Assembly (NCBI GenBank): GCA_030620095.1
Contig: JAUTXW010002192.1
Location: 186,001 to 250,000, forward strand
DNA from: Kuschelorhynchus macadamiae
Taxonomy: Eukaryota > Arthropoda > Insecta > Coleoptera > Curculionidae
DNA length: 64,000 bases
Direction of reading: 5' to 3'
Made by a program: the position numbers and the translations under genes. This document shows positions 14,716 to 27,295 of this stretch, one piece after another. How positions within the stretch are numbered: the first letter of the stretch is position 1; every line of letters begins with the position of its first letter. The notes beneath the pieces were generated by a model that was not told where the DNA came from, did not search any database, and worked only from the letters and a program-made list of their open reading frames with translations.

Positions 14716-14962
14716 TGTGTCATTCCTGGGTAGATTTAGAGAAAAATATATACTTTTCCAAAAAACAATAACGTTCTTTTTGGAAAATGGATAAAACAAG
14801 TACAAAATCCAAAACTTGGAAATAAAACACTGGAAGAAATCTATAAATCTTATAGGGTATGTGATCTACATTTTTCTGAATATAATCGCGTGCCAGGAAC
14901 CAAAAGAGGTTTAAGAGCAACCTTTTTTCCAACAGAAAGTTTACCTCATTTCTTTTGTACTG
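14716..14962 (+). pseudogene. THAP-domain exon, decayed
   Basis: In one frame: CVIPG, stop, I, stop, RKIYTFPKNNN, then WIKQVQNPKLG, YRVCDLHFSE, RVPGTKRGLRA and PTESLPHFF, ending at the donor ACTG|GTAAGT. This is the N-terminal THAP zinc finger (C..C and CxxH with the conserved Trp) of a transposase or a transposase-derived gene. Two in-frame TAG codons mark it as a fossil. Later AG-bounded segments (for example DTPAGPKQETS near 15405) may be further exons. Confidence 0.6.
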
Positions 14963-14999
14963 GTAAGTACATTCGTTTAGATAAAATATCTATCTATTT

Positions 15000-17060
15000 A
15001 CATATTGCAGAAATGCATAAATCCTAATACAGTTTGATTAAACACGGTATTAAAACAAAAAGGTATTTAGACTTGTTTTTCATACAGAAGATAGAAAGTT
15101 TTCAAGAATTAGTTTTGTCATTTATATAAGATATTAACTTGCTTTTATTGAATTGTACTAATTTAGTACTGATGCAACAAACCCAGTAGAAAAGAATATA
15201 ATTCTACTGAAAAATTTGTTAAACAAGCATTAATTTTCTAGAACCACAAAGAGAATGTAGTGTTACCTGAAGAAATAAGAGTTGTTGTAGGAGATAGGTA
15301 TTGCCTAATAGTTAATAACAAGAAACGGGTATATCTGATTGAAGTGAATAAAACTGTATACAACTAAATAGTTTTACTAACACTGGCATTTAATATTCGT
15401 TTAGATACTCCAGCTGGCCCAAAACAGGAAACTTCCAGAGATTTGTTTAACCTCAAAAAATGTAAGAAGCATTTTTTTAATAGTCATTATTTATAAATTC
15501 ATTCAAAATTCAAAATTCAATGCAATTCATGCATTACATTAAGGTAATATTGCACATAATACATGGGATCGTGAGGTCTGGTGGAGCTATAATAATAATT
15601 TTTTCTTTGGGATTATTAGACTTCACAAAATAAACTAAACTTATGTACTGCAAATATTTTTTAAAATGGACTGAGCCAAAAACTTTTACAATAAATAATG
15701 CTGGAATAATAGGATATATTTTTGATCGATCAAATTGTTTATCGTAAATTTACTTTCTTCTTGCCTTAACTCTTTATTTAATAGGAAAATTACACATATC
15801 ATGCAGATGTTATAAAATCTAACTTGAGAATTTATTGGCTGTGTGTTGAGTTGGTTCGTCTAACAATAAATCTGTCCTGGTCTTTTCTAGATCAAAACAC
15901 TATATTTAATGCATCCGAATTTCTGAGACGAAAATACTGTATAAGATTATTTCTTTTTCCATAGGAATTCAGTGCTTTATTGACTTATCTCGAAAATTAA
16001 ACGAATCGTTTTAGGTTTCTGAACAATATTTTTTAAAGAATTATCCCATAATTTCAAATAAATTGATTTTATTTTATAGGTCGCTTCAAAAAATAGAAAA
16101 CTTCCAATTTAAAAAAAAATGTATGTACATATTTCCCAGGTTTGGTCTTGTTTATTTACCCTGCATTGTCAAAAAAGTGCTAATAAATGAATACACTACA
16201 AAGTTACAGGGTGATACATAAATGAAAGTCATTTTTTCTTTAGGTCCATAAAATCTAAGAATTTGAATTGGCTACATTTAGTTTTGACTGATTCTCAATA
16301 AATGGCGCCATCGCTCTCCTCAGTTTCTACAGTGAACTGTAGAAAAAAATTTAGACATCTAGTAACTTTTATTTTAACGTCCCGAGGTATGACGCTGTAA
16401 AATTTACAACAACTCGAAGCACGGCAGTTTCCATTATATTGTGAATGTTATGTGGACTAAAAGTGGACACTTGGGCGGCAGGAAGGGACGTAAGAACGTA
16501 CAAAGTTGACTAAAAATGCGTGCACTTTATAAGGATAATAATAGAACCATTTGAGGTATATGGCCACAACATAAAATTCCCCTTTTTGTAAAATAAAGAC
16601 AGAACAGCGATTTTGACGTACCCATGATGTATCTTGTTCAGGAGGACAAGAAATACAACATATAAAAAATCGATAAATTCTCATTTACCCATAACCTTCC
16701 CCGTATAGAATTTCAGTACGTACATATAACACTGTCTATATATGCATATAATTATATTTTTATACAACTCGTATGAACTGTTATTGATTACCATTTTTTA
16801 CAACTTTAATGATATTTGTATATAAAAAATAAATTATGCTCTTTATTATTTTCCTCTATAAAAGGGTTTTATTCCAAGAAACGGAATTTTTACCTAATAT
16901 TTATATATCTTGCTAAGCGGTCATTTCGTTTTACCATGCAGAATTTGCACTACAATCTTTCTAGTTTATCCCTGTTTCACAGCGAATTTCGTACAAAATT
17001 TGAAGTCAATTGGATAAGTAGTTTTTTTGATACTGAATTTTTAAATATTTCATTTTGCCG
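15000..17060. other. Intergenic; THAP-gene debris and an R1-like end
   Basis: 15240-15470 holds short AG-bounded coding-like pieces that could belong to the THAP fossil. An ACAGGGTGATACAT repeat end is at about 16207. At 16900-17080 the words TTTTGCCGCC and GTTCCGCCATT indicate an inverted R1 fragment. No intact gene. Confidence 0.3.
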
Positions 17061-17065
17061 CCTTT

Positions 17066-17760
17066 TTGTTCCGCCATTGTAGCTTTAAAGAAAACTGTTT
17101 CCAGGGAAAAAACTATATTTGTGTAGTTTATTTACCTCCAAATGACATTATAGCTTATTATTCACTTTTAAACAAATTACAACAGCGCGAAACAATAATA
17201 GTAAAGCATTGCACGTTAATATTAGATTTTAATTTTTCCTTAATAAAGTGATACTGAACGTTTTTTAGAACCAAGAAATATTGAACATAAATACTCAGAA
17301 ATGATCGACACTTTTTCATCTCTGAATTGATGCAATTTAATAGCATTCTGAATCATAACGATACAATATTAGATTTGGTTTGTAACCAAGATTGTGTTAA
17401 AACTGTTGCGCGTTCGGATAATTGCGTTGTGGATGAGGATCTGCACCATCCGGCTTTGGAATTTAATTTTAGAGAAAATATATCTAAAAACCTCCCTCAT
17501 TTACAAAGCACATTTTATAATTTTAAAAGAGCAGATTTTCATCGTATCAACTATGAAATTTTATTAAGTTAATTGGTTAAGGCTTTTCAATAACAGGAGT
17601 GTTGATTCTGTCACTGATATTTTTCATAATAACCTTAATAGAATTATAGATAAGATTGTTCCTAAATTTAAAATGAAAGGTGGTTTTCCTATACATTTAA
17701 AAAAAACTACAATTTTAACAATTTTCCAAATTATAATTATATCTTGTTATGGGTATTAGT
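17066..17760 (+). mobile_element. Jockey-type LINE fragment (endonuclease to pre-RT region)
   Basis: The plus frames give VVYLPPNDIIAYYSLL and LILDFNF, corresponding to the VYIPP and GDFN blocks of the apurinic endonuclease. Next comes FNSILNHNDTILDLVC with EDLHHPALEFNF, the endonuclease C-terminus, then RIIDKIVPKFKMKGGFP of the linker before the reverse transcriptase. Frameshifts separate the pieces and no RT follows. Confidence 0.65.
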
Positions 17761-18715
17761 CACAGCATTACACGTGCCAATTTTCAAATAAGTATGTTTC
17801 ATAAAAAAAACAGAAGCGGATTAATTAAATTAATTTTAAATAATAACCCTTGCGTCGTATGAAAGTAAGTCTAGGAACCAAATTTGCTCCAAATTAAATG
17901 GGGATTTCAAAAATAATTTTCGTTTTTAGAAAAAGCAGTGGCATGCCATTTTTTTCATAGAATTTTTACGCGCTGTATGTAGAAAACTGTTCATTTTCTG
18001 ATCTGTGTTTATATGAACTTTTTGTCGTATAATCATGCAAAAAAACTGTCCTTTAAAGTTTGGTAGAACATTTTTTTAACACCCTGTATAACAATTCACT
18101 GGCAACATTCGCTAAGGTACAATTATACTAATAAAATGGCAATTGTCGACAAAATTAATCCGATAAGGTACAATTTGATAATACATGGTATGGTTCAATT
18201 TGCTTTTTAATGCCATTGATTTCGTAGTGTGTTGATGATTTTCGCAATTTCGTAATAAAATGAATGGAACATTTGTAGTAGTGGATCGTTCAAAACAAGA
18301 AGATGTTGTCATCATTTTCCAAGAGGCCTTTTATAATAATTAATCGTACTTAATCTTTTATACCTGAGTTGGTTTGTAGTTATTTCCAAAGAAAAAAAAA
18401 TAGTTAACGTGATGTTATTTTTATAATAATGTCCCATTATTTTTTTCGGGAAAGCTAGGTCCGATTTTCTTGCCCCTTTTTAGATATTTTTTGTTTTACT
18501 TGCTCTTACAACTTCATGAAGGTTTAGTGAAGCCTAGTCACAGATGGGAGTCTTCTCGATACAAGCGAGACCCGTTTTCGTCGTTTTTCCACTTGACGAG
18601 CGCAAATCGGCTTATTACTCTGGCACTTGTAGCGTGCAGTGTTAGAGCACGTTGCTTAGCAAAATGTCCTATGAAAGTAGGTATTAAGGAAAACATTATT
18701 AGTTAATGAGAGATA
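17761..18715. other. Intergenic; no gene seen
   Basis: AT-rich. An ACACCCTGTATAAC end-type motif is near 18080. Open frames here show no motif or codon bias. Confidence 0.3.
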
Positions 18716-19290
18716 AGAGATGAACTGGTAACACTGTAGTACGAATTCAACATTGTGGCAAAAGTGCGGCCAAATAAAATTTTTGCATCCATGAAAAAAA
18801 TCACCCTCCTCATCACTCATTTGTTTTACATATCTTCACGTCCAAGCATACCTAGATGCCAAAAAATATGTTTTCTCAATTTCATCGGTCGTCTGTCTAT
18901 CTGCCATTTGGCGGCATAGCTTAAAAGCTACTTATCCCACTGACACAGGGATATCCTGGTAATTTACTGGTAAAAATCCATTTTGGCAGAAAAAGATGAC
19001 GGCCTAGTGAAACGTCAAAAAATTATTACTAAAATCCATTTTGTTTCAAATTTTGACCAAAAATCAAATGTTACATAGGAATGAACATGTGACATTTTGG
19101 TATAAATTTAAGACAGCAAGAGAAAATAGCGCTCTAATAAAATATTTAAAAATTCGTTCTTTAACTACTTATTAGATTAATTTTAAATTTTGTGCTAGCA
19201 TTAAGTGTAATATAGGCATAAACTGGTACATTTGAGGTAGGAATTTAACATGGCGAAACAAAATGTTTTAAAAAATAACGTAAAAACTCT
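18716..19290 (+). repeat. Dispersed repeat R1, copy
   Basis: ATCACCCTCCTCATCACTC, TTTTACATATCTTCACGT and TGCCAAAAAATATGTTTTCT, then the GTCTGTC run and GGAATGAACATGTGACATTT are in R1 order, with TGGCGAAACAAAATG at the distal end. Confidence 0.6.
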
Positions 19291-19369
19291 TGAATAGAAG
19301 TATTTTATCATTTTGTCTTTAAACTGTGAAATATTTTTTTAGACATATTTTATCAACAGGAAAAGTTAT

Positions 19370-19441
19370 GGTACGAGCGGGGATCAAACTCGCACCTCTG
19401 GATTTCTAGCCCATTGTTATAACTAATTACGCTATGGTACC
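19370..19441 (-). tRNA. tRNA-Ser(AGA)-like sequence, probably a pseudogene or SINE head
   Basis: The minus-strand 72 nt give an acceptor pairing of 6/7 (GGTACCA with TCGTACC), an A-box-like TAGCGTAATTAG, an anticodon loop CTAGAAA with anticodon AGA, and a T-arm GCGAG-TTTGATC-CCCGC with one mismatch. The D-arm hardly pairs, and the long variable arm expected of tRNA-Ser is missing. A functional gene is unlikely; a tRNA-derived SINE head or tRNA pseudogene fits better. Confidence 0.5.
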
Positions 19442-19444
19442 ACT

Positions 19445-20570
19445 GATAAGCAATTCGTTAGAACATTTACATATCCACGACCATAATGGATCCTGCCAAA
19501 TATTCTAACCTTATGGCCCGGCGTTCTCGACTGGACGTCAAATCTGATATCGCTATTAGGTACCGTCAATATTAGTAAATTTATAAATTGTACTATGAAT
19601 ACGAGCAATATTTGCGAAGATAAAGTTTAAAGTATGGTATTGTTTGCCTCTTCTTAATATAATTGTTTAGGAAGCATTTTGAACAATAATAGATATTTTG
19701 CGTATTTATTTATTATACAGTCATACTTAAATAATATCATTTAAAGATTAATAATTTCTTATATAGGATGTATTTTATTTTTGGTTGCCTCATAAATTAT
19801 CAGAAGAGGCAAAGCGGCAGGGCTATCAAAACGTAAATAATCGTGGTTAAAATATATACTTTAATCATTCCACGGAAGTAGGGTAACATTAAATTTCAGT
19901 CTAAGGGATTATCGAAAGCCTTCAAAGGTTCAAAATGTAAAGCAAGTTAGTTTTACATGTATTATGATTATTGTAAAGATATGAATTAAAAAATAAAATG
20001 CAAATTAAATAAAAAACAAGAAACCCGACTAGTTAGAACTGTATAAGGAAGGTATATATTTCCCTCCTATGTTTTTACTTAGGTATGCTTAAAAATTATA
20101 TATTTTTTAAATTAATTATATGAATTTTTCACACCTTGTATACCATATAAGCTTATTTGTAATAATCTACACATCAATATTACGATGATACAAAATTAAA
20201 TGAAAACTTCTCCTAAATCCCTGGTGACTGGAATTATATAGGCACCTAGTATCCCATCTATAGAAATAAGCATCTACAGGGATGTCAGGGTTTACTCGAC
20301 TTATCTATTTATACTTTTTATTATTATTATTAAGTTCATTTGGTAAACAAATTTTGGCACGTTTCATGTTTGTTTAAACTAAATTTTCGATTTAGGTCAA
20401 AAAAAAATTAAATCTATGTCGTATAGTCATGGGATAACCACACGTGATATCACGCAGGCTAGGCGGAGCTAATATACTGCCCTATGACGTCACGGGGTGA
20501 GTAAATATTAAACACGTCGCCTTTGCTTATGTTATCGTTGGCTAAATTTTCTTCTGTTTGTCTAATTTTT
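19445..20570. other. Intergenic; no gene seen
   Basis: AT-rich with no coding motif. 20420-20520 is locally richer in GC and contains CACACGTGATATCACG and ATGACGTCACGG palindromes, just upstream of the possible THAP fragment. Confidence 0.25.
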
Positions 20571-20597
20571 GTCTAACATAAATTGAAAATAGTAAAA

Positions 20598-20940
20598 ATG
20601 AGTTGTGCAATGTGTAAGGTTGATAATCAACAGAAAAACTTTAGGGAGGCGTCAACTTGAGAACAAAAAATGGAAGGTAGTGGAAACATTTGTGTCGTTG
20701 TATTAACGATTTTAATATAACCTATGTTCGAATTTGTTTTGAACTTAAAGATTAGTTGCTTGGATATTTGCCACAACACTACAGAAAGCTTAAACAAGAA
20801 GGAGTTGCTTTGAAAAAATTACCAAGAGAGAGATGTCATAAAGAATGATCGATATAAGTTCTATCTATATTGTGTTATGAGGGAACCAAAATGCGATTCT
20901 TTCCTTTTCCCAAAAACAGTAAACTAGGCAATCTTGCTTG
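20598..20940 (+). pseudogene. Possible THAP-like or transposase gene debris
   Basis: Begins MSCAMCKVDNQQKN. A separate short frame reads EGTKMRFFPFPKNSKLGN, resembling the start of a THAP finger. The frames are broken repeatedly and no full domain can be assembled. Recognition is weak. Confidence 0.25.
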
Positions 20941-21799
20941 TCTAAATTATCGTTGGTGTGTATTTAAATTTAATATATTATGTACTTATAAAGTTTTGTG
21001 GAAAATAAAATTTATTGCGATATTTGTATGTTTGTTTTTATTAATATTTATCAATTGTTATATATGATATATTGAGGACAGCGAGAGGGCGTTGAAGCCA
21101 GTACTGATTACCGGAGCTCGGACTCCAAAGAGGCCCGTGCCAAATTTAACTTTTTTGAATTGGCTATGAAATTTCGAGACTAAAGAAAAAGGTCTTACCT
21201 TTTAATATGTTAAATAAAGACCATAAAAAATATATCAGTAGATTAGAAGGAAGAAAAAATTTTAAATGTTTTCTTAGAAACTTGGAAGTCATAAATAATA
21301 AACGAAAAAATATGCTTTACTTATACACCATTCATAAAAAAATTATTTAATAATTAAAAAAAATATGACACTAGTTTATTTATAAAGAAATGTTTCATTA
21401 CATGCTATACTTCAAACTTGCCCTAAAAAAACAGGTAATTCACTTATTATGAGCAATAGTTTATTTGTAACATAAAATAGAAATATCAAATAATATTCCA
21501 TGTTTGTAATAAAAAGTTAAAAAGAGCCGGTACTAAAAACGGGACTAAAGTTTTATAAAAACCACTAAAACAGAGCTATTTTCCAATTTATGACACAAAT
21601 AAGCTTAATTCAGCTGGAGTATTTTATGAAGTGAAATTACTTTTGAAATAAAACTTTTGAAAAAAATTGTAAGGGCAGAATTTACAAATGTAGTTTAATT
21701 TAAATTCAACTTGGAGTTTACACAGCAGGTATGGTTTATACTGAGCTTGGGAATATCTGCCCAAACACTAATATTTTTTAACAACCACGAAGCTTTCAG

Positions 21800-21960
21800 C
21801 CGAAGTGCGAGGAGAGCTATTGCAAGGTAAGTCACAATCATGATTCCGTTACTAATCTTAAAACCTAAAACGAAACTAAACTCACTATGTAAATATTTTA
21901 TTTGTAATTCGTATACAATCATTACTCTCGCGTAGAAATAAGCGTTAAATGATGTGCAGT
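21800..21960 (-). pseudogene. Truncated CYP6 copy: 5' flank plus about 12 codons
   Basis: Reading minus from the ATG at 21841, the sequence encodes MIVTYLAIALLA, almost identical to the start of gene B, then diverges abruptly into unrelated sequence. Upstream similarity to gene B continues for about 100 bp (GGAATCATG context, GAGTTTA..TTTCG, GCTTATTTCTACGCGAGAG). No C-helix, I-helix, K-helix or heme exon was seen nearby, so this is a broken third member of the array lying between genes A and B. Confidence 0.75.
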
Positions 21961-22099
21961 TGTCGATTTGCTGATTATTTATTTATCATGTGGAATATAT
22001 ACATAATATTATTTTTAAATTGATAAGCTTTATTAGACCAGTTCTCAGAGACACAAAATCAACTAGACATTACAGAACTAGATATAGGGAGATTTTTGA

Positions 22100-22720
22100 A
22101 ACAGTGGGTTCATTTAGGTGTAAATACTGACAGGGGTGATGTCAGATACTTTAAATTTCCCTATATCCGTAATTTTTCAAAAAATAATCCAAAAAAATAT
22201 CTCCAAAAAAAACCCTAACTGCAAGTTAGCTTTCTATAATATTAAATCAGTAAGTTGCTTTTTCACTCCCTTAAAAGATAAAACTCCCAAAGAACATCTC
22301 TCTAACCTTGGGGGGACTACTAAACAATATTTAAAACATCGCTTATATCAACATCAATATGATTGTAGGAATAGAAATCGAGAAAAAAACTGAAAAACCT
22401 CCTTAGCCGACCATCATTTTCAGACCCTCCATAATTTTGATTTTCTAAATGTTTCTGTATTACTGTGATAGCGCTTCACAGTTATTTTTATTGTTTTTTT
22501 GTTTAACCTATACTATCCTAATTAATTTTTTACTACGTCTTAAGAACGTATATAGTCACACTTGTTATTATCGTTCCTTATATGCTGCCGCCTGAAAGGA
22601 GATATAGCATTTTTATATGTTTTATTTGTATTTTTTTTCCAGCCTGGATAAAACCTTAATAAAGGTCGAAACGTCGGCATTTTCTAAATAAAAGGAGGTT
22701 TCATTTGTTGTCCTGAACCC
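22100..22720 (+). mobile_element. Penelope-like element fragment (C-terminal nuclease and 3' end)
   Basis: The plus strand encodes YIRNFSKNNPKKY in one frame, then KLAFYNIKSVSCFF and TTKQYLKHRLYQHQYDC, then SLADHHFQTLHNFDFLNVS. These are blocks of the GIY-YIG nuclease region of Penelope-like elements, with the GIY core itself deleted. The end motif CCTGG..AACCTTAATAAAGGT..CGAAACGTCGG (22643-22678) is typical of Penelope-type termini. Confidence 0.65.
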
Positions 22721-22724
22721 ACAA

Positions 22725-23275
22725 AAATAACTTACCATGGTGTAAATTAAGAGAATCTAAAAATATAGGAACGAATTCAGGGGGGAAGACTATTAAAATG
22801 GGCTAGAGAGGTGCAACTTTTCTTTTTTTTTTGTCAAAGCTGTGCGAATTGTTTAGTTCTTTCCTTTATTTAATAACAAAAAATAGTTAGTCGCAAAATT
22901 CGATTCAAGAAATAGTTTCAGAGGTATAACGGTTCAAAATTGATTGGAAATATGGAAAAATCTTTTGTAAAATTCTTATTTTTTATATATTGCTTGTGTA
23001 ATCGTTCTCGCTCTCTCTGGGGAGATATATGTATAAAACGTTATTAAAAGTAGAGTTTACAATGAAAAGAATGCGATCGTGCTGAACTAGCTACGATTAA
23101 AATGAGCGCAGATATAAAGTCTTGAAACAACAGAGGTCAAAATTCTTATTTGTTCATATACATGTAGCTTTAAAACGTAGTTTAATTCAAATGCGCCATT
23201 TTTTTCCAATACAAGAACCAAACTAGTTTCATGTATTTAATTTTAGCATTAACTTACTTTAGAATCTGCACGTTT
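22725..23275. other. Intergenic; no gene seen
   Basis: AT-rich spacer between two Penelope-like pieces. Confidence 0.3.
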
Positions 23276-23279
23276 TTCG

Positions 23280-23345
23280 TTCCAAAGTTGATAGTAAACA
23301 GCAAAGTTGATAGTAAACAGCAGTTCCAAAGTTGATAGTAAACAG
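23280..23345 (+). repeat. Three-copy 18-22-bp minisatellite
   Basis: AAAGTTGATAGTAAACAG occurs three times in a row with short spacers. Confidence 0.9.
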
Positions 23346-24370
23346 GAATAAGAATCATCGCTTTTGGGTTTATTCCATGCCAAATTGGAAGTACTTTCCG
23401 ACGTTTCGCTTGCGATTACACGAGACATCTTCAGGGATTTTTAAAAGTTAAAAGTCTGATGAGCAGAGTTAAGGTATTTATACCCGACCTGTGCCCATCG
23501 ATGCGTGTGCCCTTCGATGCGTAATTCACTGTTATGATTGTTTTCCTCGCATGTTGTAGTACGTAGCCCGCGTCTCTACTGCTATTTTCAGGGTGCTTCA
23601 TAAATTTAATAGATTCTCTAATTTTAGTTTATAATAACCCGAGATTGATGCAAGAACCTTGATATCTTTTACGTGTGTCCTGCTGAGTGCTACAGGAAAA
23701 AGGAATTTTGTAAACTCCTTCTGATTGCAAAGGAATTACATCTTTTGGTGTCCTTACGCATTGTCTTTTGTGTGTACTAAAGATTGTGCGAATGTTGGAT
23801 CTCCGCAGAATTCTTGCAGTTTTATCTTTGGTACCCTGAATAAAATATCTCCTGTGATAACGAATATCTTTATGGAGGCTTTCGAAGAAATTGGTTTAAG
23901 CTCTGCTCCTTTACTACCTGTATATTGGTTTAGATGTACTTTTATTTGTAATATGGTCTCACGAAGAAAAAAATTTAACTATATTTTAAGATCATCTAAA
24001 CCAGCAATACTCTAATATAAAATTCACAATGGAAATTGTGTCAGATGGTGACCTTCCCTTCCTTAATGTGTTCAGGGGCGAATGTGACCACTGGGCAATC
24101 GGGCAGTGCCCGGTCGGCCGGTCTGTCTGATCTATATAAAATAAATCATTTTGCTACTTATTGTTAATCACGAAATCCACTATATCGTATACAATTCATT
24201 CGATCAGTAATTTCAGTCAATTATATTAAATCGATCAGTGGCGGCTCGCGGGTGAAAAAGTTAGTGAAGAGCAAATGAAGCAAGAAAATATCGCAATAAT
24301 TTTTTTTCTAGATTTTTTTTCTATGTGGAAAGGGTAGAATATTTTTTACGACTTACCTAAATTTTGTATA

Positions 24371-25080
24371 CTAAATCAATTCTCCTATCCTTCATAGCAA
24401 GAAATTTATTTATAACATCCTCATAAAATGGATGAGTTGCCCTACTCTCTTTCAGACATACCTTTTGAATTGAAATATTGCCAAGAGAAGTAAGTCTTTA
24501 TTGAGATATTGTATTTCTTAAATAAGTTTTTACACGTTTGATTCAAGAAAAACACTTTATATGCTTTGGTTAAAATATCTTTATTTTCATTAATTTTTTT
24601 CATTTACTCTTGCAGCGATATATTCCAATTACTGTCATTGGCAAAAATAAGACCAAGGTCATTTTTAAGTCGTTGACTTTTTGAAAATTTTTCTCCATAT
24701 AACTGTAACAAATTTTCAAACGGGGCAGATACTAAATCAATTCTCTTATCCTTCATAGCAAGAAATTTATTTATAACATCCTCATAAAATGGATGAGTTG
24801 CCCTACTCTCTTTCAGACATACCTTTTGAATTGAAATATTACCAAGAGAAGTAAGTCTTTATTGAGATATTGTATTTCTTAAATAAGTTTTTACACGTTT
24901 GATTCAATAAAAACTTCTTTCCACTGAAGCACTTGTCAACGGTATTTTTTTTCATTTGCTCTTGCAGCGATATATTCCAATTACTGTCATTGGCAAAAAT
25001 AAGACCAAGCTCATTTTTAAGTCGTTGACTTTTTGAAAATATTTCTCCATATAACTGTAACAAATTTTCAAACGGGGCAG
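24371..25080. repeat. Two-copy tandem duplication, unit about 352-361 bp
   Basis: The segment from TAAATCAATTCTC to AACGGGGCAG occurs at 24371-24728 and again at 24732-25080. The two copies are nearly identical except for a block of about 45 bp after GATTCAA. It duplicates part of the transposase coding region. Confidence 0.9.
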
Positions 25081-25975
25081 TCGGAAAATTTAAACTATAT
25101 TCGAAAAATTTAGCAGAATCTGCCAAACATAAAAATGTAAGTTTGTCAGAGTCTTGAAAGCTTAGTGTCATTTCCATTAAAATATGGTCCAATATTTCAT
25201 AAAAAAAGGGTTCTATACTTAGCCTTAATTTCTTTAGGTGAAAGCTTAGCAAGCTCACGTTTGTAATGATTTATTTCTGTAATATAATTGATAGATAAAT
25301 GCTTTATCAAACATGGTATTAAAAAAATGTTCATTTCTTGTTTTACAGAGCGCCTCACGACAGCGTTTTATATTGGATATGCAAAAATGAATGTCAAACG
25401 ATTTTTTTTTTTGAAGAACGCAACTTGAACAATCATCACATTTACTGATTTCGAATTTGAAGACCAACGAGTTTCTGTAATTGTTGGTATACACCTCGTA
25501 GATGCAGATGTAAAAGCATAGACATTTAGAAATATTTTTGAACTTTGCTGCATCAGGACAAATACAGCCTGAGGCGCTTTTTCTTTTTTTTTTTTTTGAA
25601 AGCCATTTAGATTGGCCAGACATCACACTTGCGCCATCGTAACATTGCCCTATTAATTTATGTTTATAGTCATATTAGTCCAAAATTTGATCCAATAGAG
25701 AATATAAATTCTCCGACTTTTTATCGGAGCTGACATTATAAAATCCTAAGAATCTCTCGACTACTGAACCTTCTGAATTAACGTATCTTAAAATTATGGA
25801 GCACTGGGAAATTTGTCTAATATCAGTGGTGTCATCCACTTGCACAGAAAGAAACTGTGTGTTCATTATTTCATTTTTTACATGAGCATTTAAATAATCA
25901 GAAATGCTTTCAATTAAATACAATTAATAATTAATTATTTCGTTTTGAATAGTTTTCGAGTCACCAGTAAAAACA
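24590..25975 (-). pseudogene. hAT transposase of element 3, broken
   Basis: The minus strand has SISDYLNAHVKNEIM and FLSVQVDDTTDIRQ with RYVNSEGSVVERFLGF (catalytic-domain start), then GQCYDGASVMSG at 25650-25615, then a 139-residue frame 25258-24839 (LSFQDSDKLTFLCLAD and GEIFSKSQRLKNELGLIF). Frameshifts lie between the parts and the dimerisation domain was not found. The family is ZMYM1/P52rIPK-like hAT. Confidence 0.75.
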
Positions 25976-27295
25976 TTTTTAATTTTTTTGTGATGATTGG
26001 AAACTTCTCGATATTAATAAACGTAAAAGTTTTTAAAATTCCCCCTATTTATTGACTCGCTGCATAGCCGCGAAAGACTAACTCTTGTTTTGCAAGGACA
26101 AAACTGCGTCAATTACCAAGCACATAAATAGTCTATTTAATCGGACGTTTTCGTTAAAATGTATTTTATATAGTTTAGCATTTTCTTTTAGTGTCAACTA
26201 TAGTGCTTTGATTTTTTACAAATGTTTTTAGCATTAATTCGCATTTTAAATGCTCCGCCGAGTCTTCATGTTTATGTAAAGACCTTCGTATATTTAACAT
26301 ACCTTCAAATCCTTCCTTATTTCACACTGAATTTTTATTGGAAACTAGTAAACAAGGTCAGCAAAACAATTTTTGTAAAATTTGACTACTACATAACCAT
26401 TTGTACGCCGAAAACCAGGATGACGATTAAAACTCTGATCTTGTTCCTTCCATCGATTAAGTGGAGTTTTCAACAAAATGCAAACCACATCCGTGATCGG
26501 ATTCATCAATAATGTAAATTAATAAACCCGACATCAAATAAAGTTGTAATAACACCATAAATAAATATAACACAAAACAGTCAAGTAAACTGCAAAGGAA
26601 CTAACCGGTTGCAGCGAAATCCGCGAAAATAAAAGTAAACAACCACCCCAAACTGAACGACATGACACGTGGGTGTAGTGTACTGCATTAGCAATTCACC
26701 GAGTGCGTTGTATGGTGCTGGTTAATATTAATCTTCCATGCGGTCGACGTCATCACGTACGCGTTGTCATGGCAGCATAGTAGGAAAATCGTAAACTAAA
26801 CATAGCACCTCCAGCAAAGTCGAAGCGGTTTGCGCCACTGTTATATTTGTTATAATAAAGTTCGATTGAAATGATTTAAAAAGACACCGCCAACGGTCAA
26901 TTAAAATATTTATTCGAGATGCCGGTGAATAAATGAATGTAAAAACTTAAATTTTAAGAGATTTATAATAAATATAGTTAGATGTTTGCTTGTTTATTTT
27001 TCCTAGAGAAGTAGCACTTCACCTACTTCACCTGAATAGCCGCCACTGAAATCGATATTTATTACGCATTTTTTCTCTAGCATAGTCGATGCCGATGCGG
27101 ATCGATAATGTACTCAGCTGCTTAGGTGGAATCGGCCGCCTCTTCGCGCCTTTTTTTGGGGGAATCACCTTCACACTCTATTTTTGATTTTTAGTTTTAG
27201 TAAAAAACGGCCTACACTCAAATCTCTGCACAGCTGATTCCACAGACGGAGCGGAAAATATGCAAGGGTAATATAATGGTTTTACAACTAAGCTG

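Larger units (their letters stand above)
24236..27048 (-). mobile_element. hAT transposon 3 (inner), TSD AAATCGAT
   Basis: Left end CAGTGGCGGCTCGCGGGTG; right end complement CAGTGGCGGCTATTCAGGTG. Perfect 8-bp duplications AAATCGAT lie at 24228-24235 and 27049-27056. It is inserted in the opposite orientation into hAT 2. A 352-361-bp internal tandem duplication starts at 24371. Confidence 0.93.
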
